Shown here piece after piece: positions 9,395 through 18,043 of a stretch of DNA of 64,000 nucleotides; the stretch's first letter is position 1, and each line of letters starts with the position of its first letter. Source of the stretch: Brumimicrobium sp965656195 (GTDB lineage: Bacteria; Bacteroidota; Bacteroidia; Flavobacteriales_D; Crocinitomicaceae); contig CBFHJL010000002.1 in NCBI GenBank assembly GCA_965656195.1, positions 1 through 64,000 on the forward strand. The letters are read 5' to 3'. Made by a program: the position numbers and the translations under genes. The notes under the pieces are model-generated. The model saw only the letters and a list, made by a program, of their open reading frames with translations, was not told where the DNA came from and ran no database searches.

Positions 9395-10246
9395 TTACTT
9401 TTTCGCTCTTAACAAATGACCATGAAACATAGATTTTCCAGTGCGAGTTTTCATCCAGAGTTCTTGCAATGAAAATTGATTAAATATGGGATTTACATGA
9501 CTTGCAATGGTCTTGAGGTCTACTTTAGGTGAATAGGTATTTAAAATCAAAGTTCCTTTTCGCTCTAGTAAATCATGAGCAACTCGAATCAGTTTTGGTA
9601 ATTGATCTTCGATTTTCCACTTCTCTTTTCCGGCACCTATTCCCCATGCTGGTGGATCCATGATTACACAATTGTATTTTTTTCCTCTTTTAACTTCACG
9701 CAGGGCAAACTTCATGGCATCCTCATGCACCCATCTGATTCCATCAAGACCTGACGCCTCCATATTGTTTCGTGCCCAGCTGATCAGTTGCTTTACCGAA
9801 TCTACATGGGTTACATCTGCACCACATTGTTTTCCTACAAGTGACGCCGCTCCTGTGTATGCAAAGAGATTTAGCATTTTATCTCCTTTCGAAACATGTT
9901 GTCTGATGTAATCCCAATTAGTTCTCTGCTCTGGAAATAGGCCAACATGCTTGAATTTCGTAGGGCTAAGTTGAAACTTAAGTCCTTTAAAGGCAATAGA
10001 CCATTCAAGATCTTTTTGGGCTCCATTAAGAGTTTTCCACTTTCCGGCCATCTTTCCAGAAGGCTCGAAAATCAAGTGAGCTTTTTGCTCCCATTCAGTA
10101 AATGGAATCTCGGAACGAAAATAAGCTTGACGCTCAGGGCGAATCGTAATAATATCGCCCCACCGCTCCAGTTTTTTGTTTCCTCCGGCATCAATTAACT
10201 CATAATCATCCCATCCCTGGGTAAAGACCTTATTGGTATCACTCAT
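9395..10246 (-). CDS. Class I SAM-dependent methyltransferase (RlmI/RlmK-like)
   Basis: This is a probable RNA base methyltransferase of the COG1092 type. In 283 residues it has the SAM-binding motif MLNLFAYTGAASLVGKQCGA, an acidic D at the end of strand 2 (THVDSVKQ) and the catalytic-loop-like IMDPPAWG. An ATG at 10246 begins 1 nt after the stop of the DUF3109 gene and gives a normal start. The upstream in-frame ATG at 10267 would overlap that gene. The two genes are in one operon. The exact target nucleotide is unknown, because RlmI also has a PUA domain and this protein is shorter. Confidence 0.8.
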   Translation of the reverse strand: MSDTNKVFTQGWDDYELIDAGGNKKLERWGDIITIRPERQAYFRSEIPFTEWEQKAHLIFEPSGKMAGKWKTLNGAQKDLEWSIAFKGLKFQLSPTKFKHVGLFPEQRTNWDYIRQHVSKGDKMLNLFAYTGAASLVGKQCGADVTHVDSVKQLISWARNNMEASGLDGIRWVHEDAMKFALREVKRGKKYNCVIMDPPAWGIGAGKEKWKIEDQLPKLIRVAHDLLERKGTLILNTYSPKVDLKTIASHVNPIFNQFSLQELWMKTRTGKSMFHGHLLRAKK

Positions 10247-10247
10247 T

Positions 10248-10829
10248 CTACGATTCTTTATTTTCAATAGCCGTATCGACCAGTTTTAGTTCCTGAAAGA
10301 AGTCTTCACCATAAGCCTTGATCAATGGTTCTTTCAAGAATTGATAAACTTTTACATTTAGACGTTCTCCACAGGCGCATGCAGGTTTGCAGATATCAAT
10401 CTCTTCATAGTTGAGCGCCGTAAAACTTTTATATTGCTTAGCCCGAACGGGAAAAAGTTCACAAGAAATAGGTTTTTTCCAGTCTGTTTTCCCGTCTCTA
10501 TATGCTTGTTCTATTCCGCACTTAGCAGTTCCATCTTCATCAAAATTTGCAAAAGCGCATGCTTTTCCCGCAACTAAAGTAGTGACTGGCTCATTGAATC
10601 TATCCATATAGTAAACCCCTTTCTCTTCGACAGCTTTAATTCCTGCTTCAGTCATGTAAGGTTTTACTGTTTCGTATACGCCTTCGAGTTTTTCAATTTC
10701 CTCCTTTTTTAAAGGTGCGCCGTCGTCTCCTTCCACACAGCATGCTCCTTTGCATACCGAAAGGTCACAAACAAATTTCTCTTTAAATAAGTCAGCACTT
10801 ACGAGCTTATCATCAATTTCTACCAACAT
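10248..10829 (-). CDS. DUF3109 family cysteine-rich protein
   Basis: The conserved core begins at MLVEIDDKLV and continues with FVCDLSVCKGACCVEGDDGAPL, the cysteine cluster that defines DUF3109 (YkgJ-like, possible metal or iron-sulfur binding). More cysteines follow at about CAFANF, CGIEQAYRDG, CELFPVR and CKPACACGE. I start it at ATG 10829 (193 residues). The longer reading from 10847 would place a TAnnTTTG promoter element inside the coding region. The family has no firmly assigned function. It is translated just upstream of the methyltransferase. Confidence 0.8.
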   Translation of the reverse strand: MLVEIDDKLVSADLFKEKFVCDLSVCKGACCVEGDDGAPLKKEEIEKLEGVYETVKPYMTEAGIKAVEEKGVYYMDRFNEPVTTLVAGKACAFANFDEDGTAKCGIEQAYRDGKTDWKKPISCELFPVRAKQYKSFTALNYEEIDICKPACACGERLNVKVYQFLKEPLIKAYGEDFFQELKLVDTAIENKES

Positions 10830-10834
10830 ATCGA

Positions 10835-10842
10835 CAAAGGTA
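10835..10842 (-). promoter_or_regulatory. Putative -7 element TACCTTTG before DUF3109 gene
   Basis: On the minus strand TACCTTTG fits TAnnTTTG and ends 5 nt before the chosen ATG at 10829. It favours that start over the upstream ATG at 10847, and it implies a nearly leaderless mRNA. No clear -33 element is seen. Confidence 0.4.
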
Positions 10843-10984
10843 AACAATTTGAATGGTTGACGAACGTCACTTGAATATTATGGTTACAGGTCTTACAAAA
10901 TAGATTTTAGTCTTCTTGATAGACGGTAAAACCACGATTTCTTTGTACTTTAGCATCTGAAAACAAACAACAATAATTATTTAT

Positions 10985-11638
10985 ATGAAACGAACAATTT
11001 TTGCTCTAGCACTTATTTCAGTAGCTCTCGTGAGCTGTAATTCAGGTCAAGAAGATTCCGAAAAGGAAGGGGAAGTTGAGGTAAAGGAAATACAGAATTG
11101 CATTTACACTTACATTCCTAACAATACAGATTTGCGTTTTACAGCATATAAGTTTTTGCGTAAAGCAGGAGTGGGAGGGACGTTTACTGCGATTCAAGTG
11201 GATGGAGAACTTTCTGGAGCGACAGCTAAAGATGTAATTGAAGGTTTAAGTTTCAGTATTCCAACTTCGACTGTTGAAACAAATAACTTAGATAGAAATA
11301 AGAAAATTGATTCTCTTTTCTTTGGAAGCATGATAGGTACTTCAATGATCACTGGTGAAGTAGTAGAGCTAAATGAAGATGATAAAATGGCAACATTAAA
11401 AATCACGATGAATGAGATTTCGAAAGATGTTAAAGGCGAATATATGTTGGAGGACAATAAATTCAACTTTGCTGCTGAAATTGATGTGAATGAATGGAAT
11501 GCCGAGAAAGGATTAACAGCACTTAATGAAGCTTGTTACGATCTTCACACGGATGTTGAGAATGGAGATACTGTTTCAAAACTATGGCCAGATGTAAGTA
11601 TTGAATTTGAAACTATACTTGAGAAAAAATGTGATTAA
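10985..11638 (+). CDS. YceI-family lipoprotein
   Basis: This 217-residue exported lipoprotein has a signal peptide with lipobox LVSC (Cys at about residue 18), then an acidic linker and a YceI-like lipocalin-type beta barrel. The barrel starts with a TDLRFTAYKFLRKAGVGGTF segment, with FSIPTSTVETNNLDRNKKID and a C-terminal VSIEFETIL strand. YceI proteins bind isoprenoid-like or other lipophilic ligands, and the ligand here is unknown. The gene stands alone, with a strong terminator 22 nt after its stop. Confidence 0.8.
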   Translation: MKRTIFALALISVALVSCNSGQEDSEKEGEVEVKEIQNCIYTYIPNNTDLRFTAYKFLRKAGVGGTFTAIQVDGELSGATAKDVIEGLSFSIPTSTVETNNLDRNKKIDSLFFGSMIGTSMITGEVVELNEDDKMATLKITMNEISKDVKGEYMLEDNKFNFAAEIDVNEWNAEKGLTALNEACYDLHTDVENGDTVSKLWPDVSIEFETILEKKCD

Positions 11639-11659
11639 TTCTAGATTTGAATTATCAGA

Positions 11660-11687
11660 AAGCCAGGTAGTCGCCTGGCTTTTTTTA
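11660..11687 (+). terminator. Rho-independent terminator after the YceI gene
   Basis: AAGCCAGG pairs perfectly with CCTGGCTT around a 6-nt loop and runs into a T tract. It separates the YceI gene from the porW/sprE operon. Confidence 0.85.
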
Positions 11688-11762
11688 TGTGATCAAATAA
11701 TTATTGCAGAATAATAATAATTTTGTAGGTTTTGAGTTAATAGTATCCAGGTGAATAGTTTT

Positions 11763-14459
11763 ATGAATCGTATTTCAACATCAATGGCAGGTGGCCTTAT
11801 CGCTACAGTATCTCTTACGATACTGTTGTTTGCTTGTTCTACCGAGAAAAATACATTTATAAATAGAACTTATCACAGCACGACTGCCAAGTATAATGGC
11901 TATTTCAATGCAAAAGAATTGATTCGTCAGGGGCTAGAAGATTATAGATCTTCTTATCGAGAGGATTATAATGAAATCCTACCGATCGAACTCATGCCGA
12001 ATGAGGAAGATGTTACGGAATTTTATCCTATTGTCGATACTGCAATTTCCAAATGTGAAACAGTAATTTCTAAGCATAGTATGCCAACTGCTTCTAAGCC
12101 CTCACAAAAGAAAACAGAATATGCAAAATGGATAGATCAGAATTGGTTTATGATCGGTAAGGCCAATTATATTCGTAGAGATTACCAGAAAGCATTGAAG
12201 AATTTTGAGTACATCCGCAAATTTTACGAAGGTAGATCTAGCACATTTAAAGGTCAACTCTGGGAAGCGAAAGCTCAAATTAAATTGGGAGATTTAACGG
12301 AAGCCGGAAGAACACTTCAGAAACTTGATCAAAGAGTTCAGTTGCGTTTGTCTGAGAAAAAAGAGAAAAAGTCTAAATCAAAGATCGTTCGAAAAAAATC
12401 GAAAGATGATGAAGAAGAATCTCCTGATTTACCAAAAGACTTTGAGTTTGAACTGGCAAAGACAAAGGCGATGCTTGCGCTTGAGAAAAATGATGATGCG
12501 AAAGCACTGAAGCAGTTAAAAATAGCTTTGAAAGAGGCAAGACAGAAGGAGGACAAAGCAAGAATATCTTTCATCATCGGCCAGTTACTTCAGAAACAAA
12601 ACAACCCTGAAGCAAGGGAGTACTACACGCAATCCATTCGGAAAAACGCACCTTTCGAAATGAGTTTTAATGCTAGAATCAACCGAGCTGTAGTTAGTGA
12701 TCTTGGCGACGATCAAATGATCGCTGAGTTGGAAGATATGGCAGGTGAAGAAAAGTACTTAGAGTTTCGGGATCAGATCTATTATGCAATGGCTCAGGTG
12801 GAGCTTGGTCGAAGCCAAAAAGATGCTGCGAAAAATGATTTGAGTAAATCTGTTTTCTTTTCCCTTAACAACCCAAGACAAAAAGGGGTGAGTTATGAAA
12901 CGCTAGGAGACCTCTCTTTTGAAGAGAAGAATTACGTCTACGCTCAAAAGTACTATGATAGTTCAGCACAGGTTATTCCGGATACGTATAAAAATGCAGA
13001 GCTTATTCGAACCAAAGCAGAGAAACTGGCAGATCTTGTCGATCATATTGAGGTTATCACCTTTGAGGATAGTGTCCAACAAATTGCAATGATGGATGAA
13101 AAAGAGCGGAATAAATTTTTGAAAGATGTGATTAAACAGCTGAAAGAAGAAGAGGCTGCTCGTAAGCAAAGAGAGGCTGAAAAAGCAGAAAGAATGAGGG
13201 AGCTACAGCGCTCCTATGCTGCGCAAAATCAGGGTCGAGGAAATAAGTGGTACTTCTCAAATCCAAAAGCAATGCAAGAGGGTGTGGAAGAATTTAGAAG
13301 AGTTTGGGGGCAGCGTGAAAATGAAGACTATTGGAGACTTTCTAATAAACCTTCTCACTTTATTGAAGGTATGACTGATATTAGCGATACCAGCATTGTT
13401 GAGGATTCAACTATTGTCGAAAATAACGGTTCGGAGGATGTTGCACTTGAAGATCTTACCCCAGAGATGTTATTGAAAGATATTCCTTTGACAGATTCTG
13501 CTATGAATATGAGTAATGAGAGACTGCTGGAAGCTTTGTATAACTCAGGAATGATTTACAAAGAACAGTTAGAGGAGGTGGAAATGGGAATAAAGCAATT
13601 CGACAGAGTTTTGGATAAAGAGGTCGAAAATGAACATAACTTACTTTCTGCTTTTCAACTCTATAAAATTTATGACGAGAAGAAGTCTTCCAGTAAGTCG
13701 AAGTACGAATCGTATATTTTGAACAATTACCCGAATTCAGATTATGCAAATTTCTTAAGAGATCCTGATTATTTCCTTAAGAAGAAAGAAAGAGATGCAC
13801 TTGCTCAAAAAGAATATCTGAAATCAGTAGAACGCTTCGAGAGAGGCCTCTATTATCCAGTGATAGGAAAAGCGAAAAAGGTAATTGCAGATGAGCCAGA
13901 TAACGTATACCGTAAAGAGTATTTTCTGCTGCAAGCTATGGCAATGGGCCAAGTGAATAGAGACAAAACTTCTTTATTACCTGTTTTAAATCAAGTTGTA
14001 GAAGAATACCCTGAGACTGCTGTTGCTGAGCGCGCAAAAGAATTGATCAAGTTGATTGAAGAAGGGGTTCCAGCTTTTGAAGCTTTCAGTTCTGGGGGGA
14101 CAGGAGTGTTTTCACGCTCAGAAAGTGAGGAGTACTACATCCTTGTTAAATTGGATAAAGGTGATAATTTGAATGATGCATCCAAAAGGGTGGACAATTT
14201 TAATAGAGAGTTCTTTAGTCGTGAGAGGTTGAATACGAAGTCTCAAATTTATGATACTGATGTAACCTTTGTAAAGGTAAGTACGTTCTCTACTATTGAA
14301 GATCTTGAAAAATACATTAAAGACTATAAATTGACGAGAAAGCATCTTGCTGATCTCCGGACAAATGAAATTATGTTTATTTCTCAAGAAAACTTCAAAA
14401 CCTTATTAAAAGAGAAGAAACTCAAAGAGTACTTGGAATTTTACGAGGATAATTACTAA
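11763..14459 (+). CDS. porW/sprE: Type IX secretion/gliding lipoprotein PorW/SprE
   Basis: This 898-residue lipoprotein has an N-terminal signal with lipobox LLFACS. The mature N-terminus NRTYHSTTAKYNGYFNAKE is characteristic of the SprE (Flavobacterium gliding) and PorW (type IX secretion) family. The body is TPR-like (for example KALKNFEYIRKFY and RFERGLYYPVIGKAKKVI), with charged linkers at about 205-225 and 450-490. It is thought to act in the periplasm with the type IX secretion machine. ATG 11763 gives the best signal peptide; a GTG at 11751 is also in frame. The following bactofilin and atpZ genes are the usual partners in the neighbourhood of this family. The surface protein at 24.9-28.2 kb is a likely client of the system. 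Confidence 0.85.
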   Translation: MNRISTSMAGGLIATVSLTILLFACSTEKNTFINRTYHSTTAKYNGYFNAKELIRQGLEDYRSSYREDYNEILPIELMPNEEDVTEFYPIVDTAISKCETVISKHSMPTASKPSQKKTEYAKWIDQNWFMIGKANYIRRDYQKALKNFEYIRKFYEGRSSTFKGQLWEAKAQIKLGDLTEAGRTLQKLDQRVQLRLSEKKEKKSKSKIVRKKSKDDEEESPDLPKDFEFELAKTKAMLALEKNDDAKALKQLKIALKEARQKEDKARISFIIGQLLQKQNNPEAREYYTQSIRKNAPFEMSFNARINRAVVSDLGDDQMIAELEDMAGEEKYLEFRDQIYYAMAQVELGRSQKDAAKNDLSKSVFFSLNNPRQKGVSYETLGDLSFEEKNYVYAQKYYDSSAQVIPDTYKNAELIRTKAEKLADLVDHIEVITFEDSVQQIAMMDEKERNKFLKDVIKQLKEEEAARKQREAEKAERMRELQRSYAAQNQGRGNKWYFSNPKAMQEGVEEFRRVWGQRENEDYWRLSNKPSHFIEGMTDISDTSIVEDSTIVENNGSEDVALEDLTPEMLLKDIPLTDSAMNMSNERLLEALYNSGMIYKEQLEEVEMGIKQFDRVLDKEVENEHNLLSAFQLYKIYDEKKSSSKSKYESYILNNYPNSDYANFLRDPDYFLKKKERDALAQKEYLKSVERFERGLYYPVIGKAKKVIADEPDNVYRKEYFLLQAMAMGQVNRDKTSLLPVLNQVVEEYPETAVAERAKELIKLIEEGVPAFEAFSSGGTGVFSRSESEEYYILVKLDKGDNLNDASKRVDNFNREFFSRERLNTKSQIYDTDVTFVKVSTFSTIEDLEKYIKDYKLTRKHLADLRTNEIMFISQENFKTLLKEKKLKEYLEFYEDNY

Positions 14460-14469
14460 AGGTAAAAAG

Positions 14470-14910
14470 ATGTTTAAAGGAGAGAAGAATAAAGCTAATG
14501 TTGATAGCCCTGAAAGGTTGAATCGTTTGGTAAGCGGTACCTCTTTAGATGGTAATCTGACGACAGAAAGCAGTATTAGAGTTGACGGGACGATAAACGG
14601 AGATGTTACTTGTAATGGTAAAATTGTATTAGGGACAGAAGGTTCTATTATAGGTAATGTCGTTTCAACTCAAGCAGAGATTGAAGGTAGCGTTCAAGGA
14701 GACTTGCAAGTCGAAGACTTATTGATTCTTCAGAAAACTGCAATCGTAAAAGGGGCAATAAAGACTGGTCGATTGGTTATTGAGGATGGAGCTCAAATAG
14801 GAGGGAATGTCCAAACTGGAGACCTGCCTAAAGCCAATAGTCAACCAAGTTCAGCCAAGAAAAATGCTAAGAATGCGGCCTCTCCGCAGGAATCTGATGT
14901 TGTCTATTAA
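14470..14910 (+). CDS. Bactofilin (polymer-forming cytoskeletal protein)
   Basis: This 146-residue protein has the right-handed beta-helix repeats of bactofilins. GTSLDGNLTTESSIRVDGTI is followed by regular I/V-G-x-V turns up to about residue 120, then a disordered Ser/Asn/Lys-rich tail. Bactofilins polymerise without nucleotide and scaffold envelope processes. It lies 10 nt after porW/sprE, and its stop overlaps the atpZ start by one base. Confidence 0.88.
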   Translation: MFKGEKNKANVDSPERLNRLVSGTSLDGNLTTESSIRVDGTINGDVTCNGKIVLGTEGSIIGNVVSTQAEIEGSVQGDLQVEDLLILQKTAIVKGAIKTGRLVIEDGAQIGGNVQTGDLPKANSQPSSAKKNAKNAASPQESDVVY

Positions 14911-15146
14911 TGGATGAACAGAAGAAAAATGAACGCGATCGAAAATTAAAGAGTTATTTAAAGTTTTCAACCAGTGCTATTCAAATGGCAGTCTTGATAA
15001 CGATTGCCGCACTAGGTGGAGATTGGCTGGATAATTATCAAAAAAATGAATTTCCTTTATGGACGCTAATCCTTACTTTGATCGCCATTTTCGGGTCGCT
15101 ATTTCAGCTCATTAGAGAAGTTTTAAAAATGAACAAAGATGATTAA
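14910..15146 (+). CDS. AtpZ/AtpI-like small membrane protein
   Basis: This 78-residue protein has two transmembrane helices (about 18-38 and 49-68). The first has a GGDWLDNY motif near its end, which matches AtpZ/AtpI, proteins that usually sit just before the F1Fo ATP synthase genes and help Mg2+ supply or c-ring assembly. It shares a base with the bactofilin stop and overlaps the next gene by 8 nt. The atp structural genes do not follow in this window. Confidence 0.75.
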   Translation: MDEQKKNERDRKLKSYLKFSTSAIQMAVLITIAALGGDWLDNYQKNEFPLWTLILTLIAIFGSLFQLIREVLKMNKDD

Positions 15147-15510
15147 AGATAGCTTAGTCTATATAATAGTTCTTGCAGCCCTTGGTGCAGTCCACTTTGG
15201 AATGAGTTTTCTTTTTGAGCCTATTTATTTCGGTAAAGAAGTAATTCTTTCGTATTTCGTTTTGCTCATTTTGTCAGTGATTGGGAATAGTGTTTTTCTG
15301 CTGGAGAAAAAATCGGAAAGCATAGAGTTCCCCCAAGCCTTTATGATTGTTACGACTGTTCAGTTGCTCGGAGCTATGAGTTATGCTGCTTTTCAGAGAT
15401 ATACGTTAGAGGAGCTAGTGAAGACAAATATGTTGCAATTTGTTGTGCTCTTTATGCTATTTCTAGCTTTTCAATCTATTTACCTTATCAAAACAAAGGC
15501 AAAAAAATAA
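15139..15510 (+). CDS. Four-helix membrane protein, AtpI-position
   Basis: This 123-residue hypothetical protein has about four hydrophobic helices (roughly 5-25, 31-52, 68-88 and 98-117). It overlaps atpZ by 8 nt. In related genomes a similar uncharacterised membrane protein stands between atpZ and atpB. Here the operon ends and a convergent TauE gene begins 11 nt later. The function is unknown. Confidence 0.6.
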   Translation: MIKDSLVYIIVLAALGAVHFGMSFLFEPIYFGKEVILSYFVLLILSVIGNSVFLLEKKSESIEFPQAFMIVTTVQLLGAMSYAAFQRYTLEELVKTNMLQFVVLFMLFLAFQSIYLIKTKAKK

Positions 15511-15520
15511 GGCTACTCGT

Positions 15521-16291
15521 TTAGATCAAAGCAAAAATGCCTTTGGTAATCAGGACAATACCGCTAATCACCATTATAATCAACACAAAACGTAAGAATA
15601 GGTGCTCGCTTATTCGGACAATAATTCGTTTTCCGATGATATTTCCGACAGTTGCTCCAAGCCCTAAACAAATACCGTAAAAGATCATTTCATCCGATAA
15701 TAACCCCCAAGTTGAATAGCCGATCAATTGGAAGAGTCCCATGAAAAATGAATTTGCTGTTTTCGTCCCGATCATCGTCTCTTTATTCAATTTAAGATTG
15801 ATGTAAAAAGGGTTCTGAATTGGACCCATTCCTCCAGTGAAAGTTCCAATTAATGAGACTAAAAAACCAATTGGAATAAAGTAGACCTTTCTCATAGAAA
15901 AGGTTGTTCGTTGCTTACCATATTTATATTGGAATAAGGTGCTAACAAGGAAAACTCCAATCAATATCTGTAACCAAACGATAGAGGTAGCTTTGAAAAA
16001 GTAAGCGGCTATAAAGCTGCCCGCTGCCGATGCTGGAAGATAGTAGAGTACTATTTTCCAATCCACTGTCTTACGGAAAAGCCAAAAGCGCGATGGTCGT
16101 CCTATAAAAGCTCCCAAATTAACAATCGGAGCGACTGCACTAGTTCCTACTATAGCACTTACACCAGGAATGGTCATTAAAGCACCTCCTCCAGCGCCGA
16201 TCGTAGAGATCGTATAAGCTATTGTTCCAAGAATTAGGAGTAGTACTCCAAATAAACCATGATCTGTAAGAAGCGAGGTCTCAAGCAGCAT
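15521..16291 (-). CDS. TauE/SafE-family sulfite or small-anion exporter
   Basis: This is an integral membrane protein of 256 residues with about eight helices in two homologous halves. The first half has the family motif TISTIGAGGGALMTIP, the second has the FLVSLIGTFTGGMGPIQNPFYI counterpart, and the end is hydrophobic. The family moves sulfite, sulfoacetate or other organosulfur anions; the substrate here is not known. It lies 6 nt after the heptose adenylyltransferase gene on the same strand. Confidence 0.85.
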   Translation of the reverse strand: MLLETSLLTDHGLFGVLLLILGTIAYTISTIGAGGGALMTIPGVSAIVGTSAVAPIVNLGAFIGRPSRFWLFRKTVDWKIVLYYLPASAAGSFIAAYFFKATSIVWLQILIGVFLVSTLFQYKYGKQRTTFSMRKVYFIPIGFLVSLIGTFTGGMGPIQNPFYINLKLNKETMIGTKTANSFFMGLFQLIGYSTWGLLSDEMIFYGICLGLGATVGNIIGKRIIVRISEHLFLRFVLIIMVISGIVLITKGIFALI

Positions 16292-16297
16292 GATTAT

Positions 16298-16816
16298 TTA
16301 ACTTCCTTTAATGGTATCAATGATTTTTGTGGTTGAATAACCTTCTTCCAGTTCAATTGTTTTTACTGAACCTCCATTTTGACGGACTTGTTTCGAACCA
16401 ACAATGTAGCCTGCTGCTGTTTCATTGTCCTCTTCTGCATTATAGTCGGCACCTTTAACCAGAATAGAAGGATTTAATAATTCAATGAGGTCTTTTGGAG
16501 TATCATTATCAAATAAGATCACCATATCAACGAACTCCAATGATGCCAGTACCAAAGCACGAGATTCTTCATCATTAATCGGTCTGTCTTCCCCTTTGTT
16601 TTGTCGTTTAACACTGGCATCAGTGTTTAATCCGACAATTAGATACTCTCCGAGTGATGCAGCTTTACCTAAGTAACTAACATGACCTCGATGTAAGATG
16701 TCAAAACATCCATTGGTGAAAACAACATCCTCTTCGTTGTCTCTCCATGAACTTGCAATTGTCTCCGCTTCTTCTTGAGAAACAATCTTATGCTGAATCT
16801 TCTCCCACTTTGTCAT
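16298..16816 (-). CDS. rfaE2: D-glycero-beta-D-manno-heptose 1-phosphate adenylyltransferase
   Basis: This enzyme makes ADP-heptose, a precursor of the lipopolysaccharide core. The 172-residue protein has the nucleotidyltransferase signature VFTNGCFDILHRGHVSYL at about 33-50, with the HxGH-type motif (here HRGH), and ends with the EEGYSTTKIIDTI segment of the family. It is the stand-alone adenylyltransferase (RfaE domain 2) without the kinase domain. The start overlaps the end of the flippase-like gene by 29 nt. Confidence 0.9.
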   Translation of the reverse strand: MTKWEKIQHKIVSQEEAETIASSWRDNEEDVVFTNGCFDILHRGHVSYLGKAASLGEYLIVGLNTDASVKRQNKGEDRPINDEESRALVLASLEFVDMVILFDNDTPKDLIELLNPSILVKGADYNAEEDNETAAGYIVGSKQVRQNGGSVKTIELEEGYSTTKIIDTIKGS

Positions 16817-17837
16817 GTTTTTCTTTTTTATAGTTCCGAGGGATCAAGATTAAAGAAATGAGTCCCAATAAAATCATTAATAATGTCTGTGAAAGCCAGA
16901 TGATCATACCCAGTGCCTTTCCAATTCCTTCGGCCTCTTGAACTGTATCAAAAGAACCGCCAATATAGAATGTAACAACGACCCCCACCAAGTATGGGTA
17001 TGCTCCAATACCTCCATTTGTAAAGATAATGCCTAAGGTTCCGGCGATATAACCGATTAAGATTCCGCGAATAGGGAAGTCAGAAGTTGATTCGAAAGCA
17101 AAAAAACAGATTCCGAAAAATGTAAAGTAAAGCGCCCAAATCAGGAAGGTTTGAAACAAAAACTTGCCTGGATTTTTCGTTTTAAATATAGCTAAAACAC
17201 CATCAAGGACATCCTTAACAAATCGCTTAAACTTCTCTCTAAACACACTGATTTTCCACCATAAAACGATGAATAATAGGATTCCACCAAAAACTACTGA
17301 TAGAAAGACATTGAAGAACCAACCGTCTCCTTCACCTTGACTAGATCCTTCGGAAACAATATCCTTTAGCGAAATTAGATCCTCGAAATTCAAAGTTAGT
17401 GCTAAGATTAGCGTAATTCCAAGCATCAATAAATCAAATACTCGTTCTCCTATTATGGTTCCAAATGATTTCGAAAAAGGAATTTTATCTGTTTGATAAA
17501 GTAATGCAGCTCTCGTCGCCTCTCCTGCACGAGGAATTAGAAGGTTAACAATATACCCAATCATTAATGCATGATATCTATGCCAGAATTTAGGAGTATG
17601 ACCCAATGGTTCTAATGTGTATTTCCATCGATATGCACGAATGACATGACTAATAAACCCGAGTAAGACGGAAAGAAATATCCAAAAATAATTGGCTTCG
17701 TCTATTGCTTTGAAGAAAACTTCTTTCGTTGCTAGGTCCATAGCCGAATAAAAATGCCATAGTAAATAGACTCCTATTGCTAATGGGACAATGATCTTTA
17801 AAACAGAGAATAATTGTTGTTTCGAATTTTTGCTCAC
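16788..17837 (-). CDS. Flippase-like (lysylphosphatidylglycerol synthase TM domain) protein
   Basis: This 349-residue membrane protein has about eight helices and the LPG_synthase_TM/UPF0104 signature region: HVIRAYRWKYTLEPLG at about 64-79, then LMIGYIVNLLIPRAGEATRA at about 90-110. Another typical run is GIIFTNGGIGAYPYLVG near 275-290. Such proteins lack the synthase domain and are thought to move lipids or lipid-linked sugars across the inner membrane. Its overlap with rfaE2 suggests an envelope role. The substrate is unknown. Confidence 0.82.
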   Translation of the reverse strand: MSKNSKQQLFSVLKIIVPLAIGVYLLWHFYSAMDLATKEVFFKAIDEANYFWIFLSVLLGFISHVIRAYRWKYTLEPLGHTPKFWHRYHALMIGYIVNLLIPRAGEATRAALLYQTDKIPFSKSFGTIIGERVFDLLMLGITLILALTLNFEDLISLKDIVSEGSSQGEGDGWFFNVFLSVVFGGILLFIVLWWKISVFREKFKRFVKDVLDGVLAIFKTKNPGKFLFQTFLIWALYFTFFGICFFAFESTSDFPIRGILIGYIAGTLGIIFTNGGIGAYPYLVGVVVTFYIGGSFDTVQEAEGIGKALGMIIWLSQTLLMILLGLISLILIPRNYKKEKHDKVGEDSA

Positions 17838-18043
17838 AGTAATCCAGAGTTAGAGAGGATTTTATTAAAGACGAAAATAAGATTTTCTTCTCATTTTATC
17901 ACTATTTATAGCTTGAAAAGGGTCGCAATAATGAGAGTAGAGCGTTACTAACATGTCCACGCTAACAACTCTTAACTGCAGCCGTTTTTATTGCCCTGAT
18001 TTCCTAGTAACTTTATAGTTGATAACGATTAAATTTCTAAAGA

